A stretch of DNA of 64,000 nt from Orientallactaga sibirica (lineage: Eukaryota; Chordata; Mammalia; Rodentia; Dipodidae): assembly GCA_036365145.1 (NCBI GenBank), contig JAEOAD010000034.1, positions 17,885,501 to 17,949,500 of the forward strand, read 5' to 3'. A model generated the notes under the pieces. That model saw nothing but the letters and a program-made list of their open reading frames with translations, had not been told where the DNA came from and did no database searches. This document shows positions 21,591-33,260 of this stretch, piece by piece. Each line of letters starts with the position of its first letter. The first letter of the stretch is position 1. The position numbers were made by a program, and so were the translations under genes.

Positions 21591-23509
21591 ATCACCCCAG
21601 ACTTTAAGGATAGTTTGCACATTTTATACCTTGTACACATGCAGTTAATATATTTTATAAGGTAATTGGAACAGATAATTTGAAGTAATGAACACACACA
21701 CACATAAACACACATGTACACACACAAAGCAAAACCAGATAAGTCCATGAGTCATGGCTTTTCCTTTATTTTTCCTTGCTTTTCCCTATGGGAAATAATA
21801 GTAATAGAATCCCAAGTGCTGCACAAAAACAATGCAGCTTGTCAGCCCCACGACCTCAGTCAAATGCATCCCTTCAAGCCTTACAGTTTTGTTCTATCAA
21901 TACAAGTATATTTATATTTCTTATCTAATTAATGAGTTCATTCAAAAAATAATCAAAATTCGTGCCTTGTGAGCCCAAACATTCAGGCACACAGGAAATG
22001 GAGATGTGAGGCAAGACTCGGGGATTCCTGCTCTTGAAACCGTAAATTAATTCAGTTTCTATCTTTCCCAAACTGTAGGCTGCAGCAGCCCCCATGATTA
22101 TCTCCTCACAATCAAATGGGCGCATATCTAGGAAGGCAGATGCAGCTCTATGGAGGGGGTGGGAGCCTCTAATTGCAGGATTTACATGAAATGAGATTCT
22201 CCAGAGAAATTGTCTGCAGAGGAGATAGATATCACCAGCTATTTCCCCAAGCAGAGTAGGATAGAAATAGTTGTCCTGGTTCTGACCCTCAGGGTGCTCA
22301 CAGGAGGAAACAAAAGTTGAAACTATTCCAGGTGGCAGGGATCAACCTAAATTCAAGGTCACTTTGTGAAACTGCTACTTTCTGTGAAGTGCGCTGGGAC
22401 CTGAATGGCAAAAAAATTACAGCAGCAAAAACAATGAGAGTTGAGAAGCAAGGTTTTTGTAGTGCTGTTGTTTGCCAGGGACTCTGTCAGACACTATTTA
22501 AACTATCACGTAGAATGCTTTCAGAGTGTGAAGTGGTGACCAAATAAGTAAACTGAGGCCTTCTTTAGCAGAACCTCGGATGCCTGCAAGTCTGCATGCA
22601 GGCAATGCTCCTGACTTCATGCTTGGCTTCTCGAAAGATGTGGCTACTTCCCCTACCATGTTCTTTTCATCTTCCCCACTGGAACAATTTCCCCAGAAGA
22701 AATTAGTCTGACTACAACTTCCTACCCTTTAACCCACCTATTCTCACACTACTTGAGATTCCGGCCTCTGAATTCCCAGTGTATTCTGAAGTGTGCATAA
22801 TTATGTAGATGCTTCTCTGTGTCCTCATCACACTGTCCAATTCTGTTTTTGTTGTCCTCACTGTTCTTCTGAGAGAGTCACTGATATCTAACATGATGCT
22901 GACAAAAAAGAACATGGTCCATAAATATTTGCCTTCCAGATTTAAAACCCGGATGCTATTGTCAAAAGAAAAGATAAATGGATGAGTAAACAAATGACAA
23001 ATGATATGGGAATGAACGTAGTCACCAAGCATGAACGTCTCTGATATAGCTATGAATGCTGCACATGTGAAAGGTGAAGGAGGGTTAAAATCGCTGGAAT
23101 TGAGCAAAGAGGTGGCAGAAACAAACAGGTCATAAAGACCAACATCAAAATAACGTGTCATCTGGGAAAGCCATGACTATTTTTAGCCTGCAATTTCTCC
23201 CAAACAGCATCAGATTTCTTGCAATTGACCTCTGCAGTTTGAAAATTTTCAGTGACGCTGCCAATTTTGTATCTAGTATATTCTTTGAGGCTTACATAAA
23301 ACTTTAAGACCTTAAAATCAGGGAGTTAAATAAATACCAGTTCTTCTGGTTCTGGGTCAGGTTGTACAGGGCTGTAGTATCCTAGTTGGTTTGGACAATC
23401 AGTCTTACTCAGGAGGTTCTATCTTAGCATAACTCTTGTACCAAAGAGAAAGCTGGACTAGTTTTATAAACTACATAAAGTCTAGCCCCCAATCATTTCA
23501 TTGTAATAT
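21591..23509. other. Unique-looking DNA with a 149-aa minus frame
   Basis: Includes a CA stretch at about 21690-21725 and a candidate conserved element at 21950-22260. A 149-aa minus-strand frame (22712-23161) lies outside any repeat I recognise. It has no domain, no Kozak-strength start and no visible splice context, so I do not call it a gene. Confidence 0.4.
21950..22260. promoter_or_regulatory. Candidate conserved non-coding element
   Basis: Repeat-free, mixed-composition sequence containing TTAATT (22047-22052), 'catgattatc' (22093-22102), AATCAAA and a run of pyrimidines. The look is that of conserved regulatory DNA, but conservation cannot be seen from one sequence. Confidence 0.25.
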
Positions 23510-23897
23510 GTGGCAGCCTGGATAGTAAACACCATCCTCCCAAAAAATCTCATTCATCAGACAATTTATGTCCAAATAGTGGTGTTATTTGGAAAGGCTC
23601 TGGAAACTTCAGGAAGTAAGACCTACCAAGAGGAAGTAGGTCACTAGAAGTGGATACTTGATGGTTTCTTGTCCCTGTTCTCTCCTTCTCCCACTCTTCC
23701 TCCTTCCTGTTCATCATGAAGTGTACAGCTCTCCTGTCCCTCCCATTTCCACTACCACAATGCTCTATCTAGACACATGGAGCCAAAGAACCAAAGACTA
23801 AAGCCCTTCAAAATATGAGCAATAATAAATCCTTCCTCCCTAATGGTGTTCTCACAGACACTTTGGTCATAGTGATGAAAAAGTTAACTACTATAGG
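23510..23897 (+). mobile_element. MaLR-type solo LTR
   Basis: Begins 'tgtggcagcctggatagtaa' and ends near 'gttaactactata', with 'gagcaataataaatccttcc' as the polyadenylation block and 'gtcatagtgatg' close to the end. Confidence 0.65.
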
Positions 23898-25234
23898 ATA
23901 TAGCCAATAATTATAAAACAGTATAATGTTGTTTTTAATGTCTTGCCATTAGCCAGGGTTCAAAGTTACCACATGTGTTTTCTCGTGCACTCTTCATGAC
24001 CCTCCCTGCAATGTATATGCTTTTCTTTCTTAGCATGATGGACCAAGACTTAATGATATTATATATTTCTATATATTTCCTTTTGCCTCATCCCTTCCAG
24101 TATTTGGTGAGTTTCTTCTCTTTATCATTATACTTTTTTTATATAAGAGACTGTTAATATCCATACATTTTTGATCTTTGCCTCCTATTAGGCTTATAGA
24201 GAGATTATCTTTCTTGGCCTCTTGTAGTTAGGAAGGCTACACTACTAATTATAGTCAGTTAACAGGAGAAGGTATCTGGGTACATAAAGTGTTTAATGGC
24301 TGCTAAAAGGCCTCAGCGCCCATATACCCTGCCATGTTCCTTTCCTACCTTGTTAGAGCCTTGTGTCTGTGTTCAAAAGATATGCCATAAAATCAAGCTG
24401 CCAAGAGAGCTGAGCTGCTGTCCTGAAAAGATAAAGAAATTTGTCATAGTAAGAATAAATCCCCTGATGTGTTAGTTCCAAAACTTTTGAGAAATGTTTG
24501 TGAATGTACATTAACCCATACTCACCTAATAAGCATGACTACTCCCATGAAAGAACTACAAGCCTACCTTTTGGCTTCCAACACCTTCCTCATACAGTTT
24601 TTGTGACACACTCTTTGTTTTTGTTTTTTTTTTTCTTTTCATTCTTTATACCTCCTGTTCTCCTGGTGAGCCCCTCCAGACTATTAATCATGTTCAGTAA
24701 GCATCCTTGGGAATGCACTTAAAATTCAGCTCCTGATCAATACTGACCCTCAAGAACCCAGTGAGACTTCTATCCTCAACATTACTGAAATTAAATCCCC
24801 AGAGGGTCTGCATGCCAGGCTACAGGCCTGGTTAATTCCCCATCCAGACCACTCAAAAGCACGGATCTAGGGATTACAGAACATAATACAGAAGCCAAAC
24901 ATCTGTGCTCTGCAGATGTGAGAACACTGGGTATGAAAGAAGTCTTCTGATAGCAGAGTTCAGATTATAGGCTCTGTCTATCCAGTGTCACATGGCCTGT
25001 ACAGCAGGGCTGAAGGAAAACAGTCACCTTTCCATATAAACACCAAGACATTCATCAGACCACAGAGAAGTTTTTCTACCACTGAACAATTAGACACTGA
25101 AACTAGACAGTTCCTCGTGGCCTGGTGCCCTGTATTCCAACTAAGGCCCTGACCTGAACCTGAGAGTTGGGACCATACATAGAATAAATAGGCAATCTAC
25201 TCTTCCTCCTCGTGGAATTACTAAAGAATTAGAA
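23898..25234. other. Unclassified DNA
   Basis: No gene or clear repeat. T-rich at about 24117-24150 and 24616-24645. Confidence 0.4.
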
Positions 25235-25568
25235 AATATTTGCCAGACATTTACCAGTTGGCCACCACATCTGTAGTAGATCCAGGGGAAATTCCATCAA
25301 TGGCAGAAGAAGCTGCTTCCATACATCCAGACAGAGAAGCAAAACCTACCAAAACCAGCAAACAGCACCACAAGCAAGCACAGCCAGAGCTCAAACCTCT
25401 GTGCATATCTTGGGCTGGGATTCAGATCTGTCCCCAGTGGTACCTTAGGGCTGGACTCCAGGATCTGCTTCCAGTATCACCTCCTCCAGCCAGGCAGCTG
25501 GAGATTTGTGTTTTAATTTAATTTTAACAACTGAGGCAGTAGTGGGGGCATACATTCAAACTACTACA
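25235..25568 (-). mobile_element. MaLR-type LTR, antisense
   Basis: 'gcagaagaagctgcttccat', 'cagccagagctcaaacctct', 'gggctggactccaggatctg' and the terminal 'attcaaactactaca'. Related to the antisense LTR at 46343-46696. The 93 aa frame here is incidental. Confidence 0.6.
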
Positions 25569-25690
25569 ACATCTTTCATTTTAAGCTTTACATTTTAAAC
25601 AAGAGGAAACTGATTCCTACAAGAAGAGAGAAATGATTAAGATAATATGGTACATAACCTTGTAACTACCAGTGTAGTGCTCTTTCTTTA

Positions 25691-25692
<2 letters not shown>

Positions 25693-25739
<47 letters not shown>
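25693..25739. repeat. (TA)n microsatellite
   Basis: About 23 uninterrupted TA units, likely polymorphic and able to extrude a cruciform. Confidence 0.95.
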
Positions 25740-25741
<2 letters not shown>

Positions 25742-25854
25742 TCCAATGCAGAGCTTTTAACTTGAATATAATCCAATGTTTGTAGCAGGAGAGCAATAGT
25801 TCCATGAAATATAAGACATATGGAGTGTTAAAGCTCCTGCAGTTAGAAGGAGAT

Positions 25855-25995
25855 GAAGGGAATCATATTCATTAAATGCTTTCTAAATGTCAGGCACTAT
25901 AATATGCTTTGTATATTATTTAAACTAATTTTATAACCACCCTTTAAAGTTGACAGTATCACTCATTTTTCTCAAGTAAAAAGCAAATTACTGTT
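25855..25995 (+). mobile_element. MIR relic
   Basis: 'attaaatgctttctaaatgt', 'caggcactataatatgcttt', 'actaattttataaccaccct' follow the MIR core in order. Confidence 0.7.
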
Positions 25996-26671
25996 CTAGC
26001 GTATTTGTCTATTGATATAGGAAATTCTTTAGGCATATGTCTGGAAATTCAGCTGAGTTGCATTGAAGGTTCATTTCTACTCTATCAGTAGCTCCTACAC
26101 TTGGCCTTTTTATAAGGCTTGGACTTTGGTGGTAGCTGGGGTTAAGCAATCTCATTTTCATTATGTTCTGTTGAGTGAAGCTTTGATAAGGCTTGCAAAA
26201 TAAGCAATAGCATAGGAGCTATCACTGGAAAGTTTAAAATTTTATGGGTGGAATGTATTAGATGAAATTTAGAATCCAGGCCACTCTCTTCTAATATTAT
26301 GAGACTTCAGAAAATGGGAATATCCATATTCTGTAAAAGAAAGCCTCATGGAGGATTTTTCATTTGGAAGGTGCTTGTAGGAGCAGAGATGTTTACATAT
26401 ATTGGCGAAGTGTGACAGAAGTCACAGTGACAGTCATGATGCATGAACTTCATTGTCTCTAAGTCATTTTATTGTCCAAGCCTAGCAGTGTGCATAGCTG
26501 TCTTCTTCCCATAATGAGCAGAAGCACTATAAGCATTGAAATTACTGACAGTTGAAAGTTGGCATTGCTAGATGTCATGACCTTTGGATCATGATTGACC
26601 TCTATGTGTGTGACTTAGACTGAAACACAATCACTCAAGTCTGAATGCAAGAAAAAAAAAAACATTACATC

Positions 26672-27057
26672 TGTGGTAGTTTGAATATATGGACCCCAAT
26701 ATATTCAGTGTTTTATTAGTTTATAGTTTGCATCTGCAGTCACCTTGCTGGAGGCAATGTCACTGGGGGCCAGTCTTAAGGTGTGATGATGGTTTGAGAT
26801 TCCATTGTAAAGATATGCAAAGTGTGCCTAATGGGAGTTCCTGAAGTGTGCTGTGGCTTTTGGCTGTAGCTTTGCTCTGTGTGCTGTGTGCCTGGTTGGC
26901 TTTTCTCTCTCTGCTTGGCCCTGTGAAGGCAGGCCAACTTCTTCTGCCATTATGGAACTTCCCCTGGATCTGTAAGCTTCAATAAATAATATCCCTTCCT
27001 CCATAACTGTGCCTGGTCTGGAAGTTCATCTCAGAGAACCTGAACCTGTCTGATACA
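26672..27057 (+). mobile_element. MaLR solo LTR with 5-bp target duplication
   Basis: 386-bp solo LTR from 'tgtggtagtttgaatata' to 'cctgtctgataca'. Perfect pentamer duplication ACATC at 26667-26671 and 27058-27062. The polyadenylation-type block is 'cttcaataaataatatccct'. It probably arose by recombination between two LTRs of a once complete element. Confidence 0.85.
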
Positions 27058-27062
27058 ACATC

Positions 27063-27855
27063 TACTTATAAGATCCAGGAAAGGTTGAACTCATAAACGA
27101 TAAGGAAATATGTGATGGCAACTCATTGCACTGCAGTCATGACCTCCTAAGATCTTGAAACATGGAAGTTAGGGTAGAGACATTTAAATTGAAAACATTC
27201 AGAGATGCTTTTGGCCAATGGTGTGTCATAAAGAGAGTCAAAAAAGAGTCAGGTTGAAGCTTAAATTATAATGGGCAAGGCATCCATGGAGATTTTATGG
27301 GTATCCATTGACAGTACATTACTATGCCTCATTATAACACTCTTTTGGATAAATGGCTTTCATTTCACTAAAACTTGCTGTTGTTGTCCATGTGAATTTT
27401 ACAGAGATAGTTTATCTAGATGATTGATTAATTGACTGACAGACAGACAGACATATACGTACATGTATCCCTAATGGCAGGAAAGGACGACTGACAAGTA
27501 TGCTTCTATAATCTTTTCCTAGTTGTGGGAAGGTACATATGAAAAATCAGTACCAAATTGTTTCTATCCTCTTATAAACAACTGGAATTCTATTGGAAAA
27601 CTAGACTTTAAACAAATTTGAGATTCAATCTCTTATCTTAGGAAGTAGAGCTTTAGCTTCTTTGCTTAGGAAAAATATATACTCATCAAGACTAATGTTA
27701 GGATCAAATCACGAAGGTACCTGGCAGATGATGATGAGTTAGAGACCTCAGCCATCCATTCAGGCTGCCAATTATGAGACAAAGAAAATGGAAAAAAATA
27801 GAAGGAACAAAGGAAAAGAACAAACACAAAAAGAAAGAGTGTAGGAGATATAGCA
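27063..27855. other. Unclassified DNA
   Basis: No feature recognised apart from a short 'gactgacagacagacagaca' repeat at about 27435-27453. Confidence 0.4.
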
Positions 27856-27866
27856 AAGAAATATTT

Positions 27867-28074
27867 ATAATATATTTGTTTATTTGAGAGAGAGAGAGGC
27901 AGATAGAGAGAGAATGGGCATACCAGGGCCTCTAGGCACTCTAGGCACTGCCAACAAACTCCAGATTAATGTGCCACCTTGTGCATCTGGTTTTATGTGG
28001 GTACTGAGGGATTAAACCCTGGTCCTGAGATTTTGCAGGCAAGTGCATTAATATCTGAGCTATTTCTACTGATG
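27867..28074 (-). mobile_element. DIP-type SINE, antisense
   Basis: Antisense copy with perfect 11-bp target duplications 'aagaaatattt' (27856-27866 and 28075-28085). 'ccaccttgtgcatctgg' is the antisense body motif. Confidence 0.9.
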
Positions 28075-28227
28075 AAGAAATATTTTTAAAAGAAAGTAAA
28101 AAAAAATACTGAGTGAAGAGAAAGAAAGAATTAGAATGGTTGTCAGTTAATAACAAGGTAAAAAGAAAACAGAAATAAAAGACAAGAGAGGAAAAGAAGG
28201 AAGAAAATGAAAGAAAACATATCCATT

Positions 28228-28533
28228 GCTTTACTCATTGCTGTGGTCAAACATCTGACAATTATCTACTTATGGAAGAAAGTATTTATTTCAGTTTATT
28301 GTCCCAGGGGTTATAATCCATTATGGTAGGGAGGATATGGCAGCAGGAGTGTGAAGCTTTCTGGTCATATAGCATCCACAATCAGGAAGAGAGAGGGAAC
28401 AAAAAGTGGAGCCAAGCTACAAAACCTCTAGGCCCACTCACAGTGACTCACATCCTCCAGCAATGCTCTGCTTCTTAAAGGTTGAACAGTGTTCAAGCAC
28501 ATGATCCTATAGGGGAGAGTTCTCATTCAAACA
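28228..28533 (-). mobile_element. MaLR-type LTR, antisense
   Basis: 'tcattgctgtggtcaaacat', 'tatggtagggaggatatggc', 'catcctccagcaatgctctg' and 'ttcaagcacatgatcc'. Ends approximate. Confidence 0.6.
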
Positions 28534-28689
28534 TGAAAGGATGGCTGAGGAAGAGCATGAGTAGGGAAGAGGAAAAAAATAAGAGTACAGAGATGGGAAG
28601 AAAATCAAGTCAGGAGGCAGAAAGAAGAGGGAAAAGAAAGAGAAAATAAAAGCAGGAAGGGAAGGAAAGTTGGACAAAATTAGACCAGA

Positions 28690-28739
28690 GAATTGAAAGA
28701 AAGAAATAAAGAAAGAAAAAGAGAGAGAGAGAGAGAGAG

Positions 28740-28801
<62 letters not shown>

Positions 28802-28818
28802 GAAGGAAGAAAGAAAGG
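28690..28818 (+). repeat. (GA)n/(GAAA)n microsatellite
   Basis: All-purine tract of about 125 bp with a GA block followed by about 16 GAAA units and a short GGAA block. The 123 aa minus-strand frame (S/F/L-rich) is simply the translation of this tract. Confidence 0.95.
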
Positions 28819-30889
28819 TACTGATATGATTAGAAGGGTCTCATGATACCCATAGTAACTTAAGGGGGCAGATGTCACTGACTAACCCCAAACCTTAGGC
28901 TGTGGACTAATTTATAAAAAGAATGATCCTTGCTTTCTTGCTTTGGCTTGCCTTCCCATGAAGAGCTCTAGCCATTGGGCATGCAGACCTAGGGTCCTCA
29001 GAAAATTTTGATCATCATCCTTGAACAAATCCTTCATTCATATTCTCAGTCTCAGACTATGATCTATGATCATGGTTCATAATTTCATAATGAGATCTCT
29101 TTGCAAAGAAAGGCTCAGTAATTAGCTGCTGGTATACTTGTTCCATTCTTCCTCCCTGGGCTCTGTTACTATCCCCCACCCTAAAATACCCTAACTTCCC
29201 TCTTGGTTACAAACATTATTTAGCAGCAGGGGGACAGGAACTGACCATTGTAACTCCTATCTTGCAAAAAGTCTTAGACCTCTTATTCCCTCTCCCCTCA
29301 GGAGCTGCTTGACTGGACCAAGTCAAGAAATAACCTGGGAGAAATCATACACAATAGTGCAAATGAGGTTTATTTTTTAGGAAGGTAGGAGAAGACTCTC
29401 AAACTTGCTATACAGAACTGAGAAAGATACTGATGATGGCCTGATAAATGCCTCTAGAATGTCAACAATGGACGAGAGCCTAGAGATAAGGTCTCAGGGC
29501 AGAGATGAACAAAACTGAGGTCTAAAAAGGACAAGACCCTTAGTGTCCTAGGTCTCTCAATGTGAAGTAATTCAATCTTGAGTTTGTACCTTCAAAATCT
29601 CTCAAGAAAATTCTGAGATGAGATTAACAGCCTGCTATAGTGACTTCTAGCCTGGGTTCATGGTAACACAGATATTGCACACAGCTTGGTACCAAATAGG
29701 TGCTGAATCAATGATCCTTGAATAATTTCAATCTTCTGACCGCCCACTATGTGTCATGAGACTAAACTGTCCAGCTACTTTTTGAAACATGGTCCAAATT
29801 TCTCACAGACAAGCATTGCCCCTTCCTCTGGCCCTCCTATAACATGACTCTTTCTACTCACTGAGGCACAGGCCTCTCTCAAAAGATTGATGAATACTAA
29901 CTAAGGAGGTTATGGAGATTTATTTGAACATTCCTTAGTCCTGTAGGGGCTAGCATGACTATTTTCAGGGTTTAAAGTTTTCTTTGTCTATTCTGAGGTC
30001 ATCACTAGACAAAATGATAAAAGCCAGTTTTCACAGGAAACACTGGATCATTGCATCCCAGGAACAAGAAGGGAACAGAAGAAGCCCAAAAGATATTGAC
30101 CTCCCCTCACAATCTGATGTCACTTAAATCCAAAGAAGGGGCATGGGATTGTAGGACTCCAGGAAAGATATCCAACTCCTAAGAGAAAGACAGGCTGCAA
30201 ATGGGCAAGATACAAACAGGAAGCCATTTCCACCAGGTAGGCTATAAATCCAGCCTTTATTACCTTTTATTATGTTGTTTCAACAGACTCTTAAAGACGG
30301 CACAACGGTCTGCTGATGGCTGCACTAAATCTCTTTCATTTTCTCCCCATATTACTTTCACTTCCTAGATTTTTTTTCCCTCTCTTCATGAGTCAAATTT
30401 TATTAGTCTTCTCTGGAGGATGATGGTAGAATTGGAAACATTGTTTATGATTGAGAAACAAGACCCAACAATCCCAAACCTCAAAACTGTGAGCTAACAA
30501 TAAACATGCATGGGACCTACGTATGTATATATATTTTTTATTTCTGTGCGTTTAGCATATACATGCACATAAATATGCATAATACTACAGTTAAAGCATA
30601 AATCTAATTGTGACAAAATGGGGACTGGGGTGTGTATAACAGAGATGAACGTAAGAACAATTTACTGCAAAATGTCAAGTGCTGAAGTAAAATCAAAATA
30701 AACTAAGTATCAAAATTTTTTAAAATACCACTTATGGAACAGAATTCTATTAAGTTCTCAATACTATGAGGGTAAAGTAGAGCAGAGGCAAAAGAGTAAG
30801 AGAAAAGGAATGGGATGATGGAGTGTGGGAGAGGAGGAAGAGAAGCAATGAGTGGAAAGTGGAGAGGAGAGAAAGAAGTTGCTTTTAAA
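28819..30889. other. Unique-looking DNA
   Basis: Two kilobases without a gene or a recognised repeat. Confidence 0.4.
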
Positions 30890-31070
30890 CTCAGATTCAG
30901 GAGAGAGACTGCATGGATTCAAATGCAAACTATACCATTAACTATTGTGTGGCTTTTAGAAAATGACTTAATCACTTTGCCTCTGTTTACTTCTTTGTTA
31001 AAAATGTCAGAGGTAGTCTTCAGAGCTGTGGGGCTTACATGAGTTCATTCAAGTAATGCACAAACAGGAA
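30890..31070 (+). mobile_element. MIR relic
   Basis: 'actattgtgtggcttttaga', 'atgacttaatcactttgcct', 'ctgtttacttctttgttaaa' and 'ggcttacatgagttcattca' reproduce the MIR order. The 75 aa frame across it is incidental. Confidence 0.75.
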
Positions 31071-32251
31071 CGTTTGAATACAATTTGCAGTTATTTCTGT
31101 GATTTTAGAGAAATGACATGTGATGGGCACAGACACCTAAGAGGAGCTCATGAGTGGTAAGCCCCATCCAGAAGATAAAGTCCCCTAACTCTTACCCATA
31201 AAGTCCATCAACCTAGACAGTGCATTTCAAGGAAATGGAATTTTTATCTCCTATTGTCAAGGTGAATGTTTGATGTCATCATTAACAAGTATTTGTTTTT
31301 CATTTGTATTCTTTATGTTTCAATATCTTGTTCAGTTAGAATACCCCATCAAATCAGTGCCCAGAACTTGTAAATTCACCAGATAGGAAGTTTTTCTTCT
31401 GTTTAATGAGGAAACCAATTCTTCAACCCTTGTTAGAATTGCCAAACAGGGTTTCCTGCTGGGCAGCTTCATTTCCTTGGCAGCTCCTACTGAGAGGCAC
31501 CAGTACCATTCACAGAACAGGAGCCTAGACGACAGCCAGCTAAATGAAAAATACTAACTTGGATGCAGAAATTTGTCACTGCCTCCTAGAAAATAGGAAT
31601 TTTTTTCTTCAAAATAATTTTGAAGAGGTAGGCAAATTCATTTCATGTATATGTTATTCAAAAATATTTGCATTAAAATATGAAACTTAAGAGACCCTAC
31701 AAGGGCAATTGATTGATGCAATTCCTAATAAGAGTGAAGAAAGAAGGATTCTGAGTCCTTTTCCTGTATCAGTGGGAAATGTAATCTATTAGTAATGTCT
31801 GTGATGAGCAAAGAGAGTGGCAATGTTAGGTCTATTCATGATCTAGTTCAATTCCTTAATGTAATAGGTATTTAAATGCCCCAAATGGCAAAAGAGGGAT
31901 TTAAACTATGTTCATTTTTAATTCCATCTTAGTACATAAAGATTTACTGAGATAGGAGAAGCTGAATATAAATAAGAATGATTTGTGTATTTTTGGCAAG
32001 CAATTGAATATGGCTAAACAGATTTTATGAACTCTTGAATAATGACATTTTTTGAATAGTTTAAATGCTCTTTTCCTTATTCCCCCTGGTAACTTGCTTT
32101 TAATCTTTGCTGCTTAGAAAACCTATTAAAAATAGCTAGTACTTATAATTAAAATCTTTACTGATTCTAAAATATTAAAGTATATGAATAAATTATAATT
32201 TACCAGGACTCCATAAATAAGTAATACAAACAACAAAACAAGTGCATGTGG
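31071..32251. other. Unique-looking DNA
   Basis: No feature recognised. 31430-31560 is repeat-free with balanced composition. Confidence 0.4.
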
Positions 32252-32403
32252 GGGCTGGAGAGATGGCTCAGCAGTTAATGCACTAGTCTGCAAAGCCTAA
32301 CAACACAGATGCACAAAGTGGCACATGCATCTGGAATTCATTTGCTGGAAGCCCTGGCATGCCCATTCTCCTCCCAACTCCTTTCAAATAAATGAACAAA
32401 ATA
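32252..32403 (+). mobile_element. DIP-type SINE, internally deleted
   Basis: Head 'ggggctggagagatggctca' and body 'gatgcacaaagtggcacatg' are present, but the box B region and part of the TC stretch are missing. It ends 'caaataaatgaac'. Confidence 0.8.
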
Positions 32404-32559
32404 TTCTGAAAACTAAATATGTGATTATTGTGATCAGTTTTCTAAGAATTTTACCTTGAAAAGAAGCTGTTTATTTGTTTCTTTTCTGTTTTCAGATGGT
32501 TCATTAATTTTTTGTGACTTTTTGTTGTCCTAACCAAAACCCTAAGGATACCACTCACC

Positions 32560-33020
32560 TATGCTTCACCATTTGGGTTTTTAAAGCACACTCTTCCTTA
32601 CTGAATCAATATTTATACCATATTCACTCACCCTTTACACTACAGTATACAAAATTATTTTGCAAGTGCCACGAATGAGAGGCATCAAAAATTAACTTAA
32701 TTAAATACAATCCCAGGGACCATTGTGGAAGAGGTGGCAGAAAGCATGTAAGAGCCAAAGCATGGGGAGGAGTCTTTGGAATGCTGAATCTCAGACAGAA
32801 GAAGGTAGCTGATGAACTCATGATCTCACAGCGGCTTATGCTAACTATGCAAAGCATGCATAGTATTAGGACAAAAAGAATAGACATCAAAATAGAAGAG
32901 GGACTAGTGCAAAAGAAGAAGGGGTTCAGTGAAAGGGGCATATGGAAATTGGGGCCAGAGGGTGGTACAAAGGGATTATGATAAAGGTAGATTATGTATA
33001 TGTATGGCTCTCAGTAAAAA
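32560..33020 (+). mobile_element. Rodent (Lx-like) L1 3' end
   Basis: 'cccagggaccattgtggaag', 'cagaaagcatgtaagagcca', 'actcatgatctcacagcgg' and a final 'gattatgataaaggtagatt' follow rodent Lx L1 3' UTRs. It differs from the young L1 3' regions elsewhere in this window. The 105 aa and 66 aa frames are incidental. Confidence 0.65.
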
Positions 33021-33029
33021 GTTTAAAAT

Positions 33030-33260
33030 TTGGAGAGATAGCATAAATGTTAAGGTGCTTGCCTGCTAAGCCTAAGAATACAAGGTCGAATTTCCAGGTC
33101 TCACGTAGTGAGACGCACAGTAACACAAGTGTGTAATGTGCCACAAGGGGGCTCACACCACTGGAGTTCCATCACTGTGCCTGAAAGGCCCTGGCATGCC
33201 CATTCTCTCTGTGTCTCTGCCTCTTTCTTTCTCTAAAAATAAAATGATTGTTTTTTAAAG
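33030..33260 (+). mobile_element. DIP SINE, long variant with CTCF-like motif
   Basis: Second member of the longer DIP form: 'tggagagatagcataaatgt' head, 'aatttccaggtctcacgtag', and CCACAAGGGGGCTC at 33141-33154, then 'aggccctggcatgcccattc'. Its motif differs by one base from that at 15165-15178. Confidence 0.85.

Noticed and set aside
28507..28878. 123-aa frame rich in F, S and L that looks like a membrane protein
   Set aside because: It is the translation of a (GAAA)n/(GA)n microsatellite on the opposite strand.
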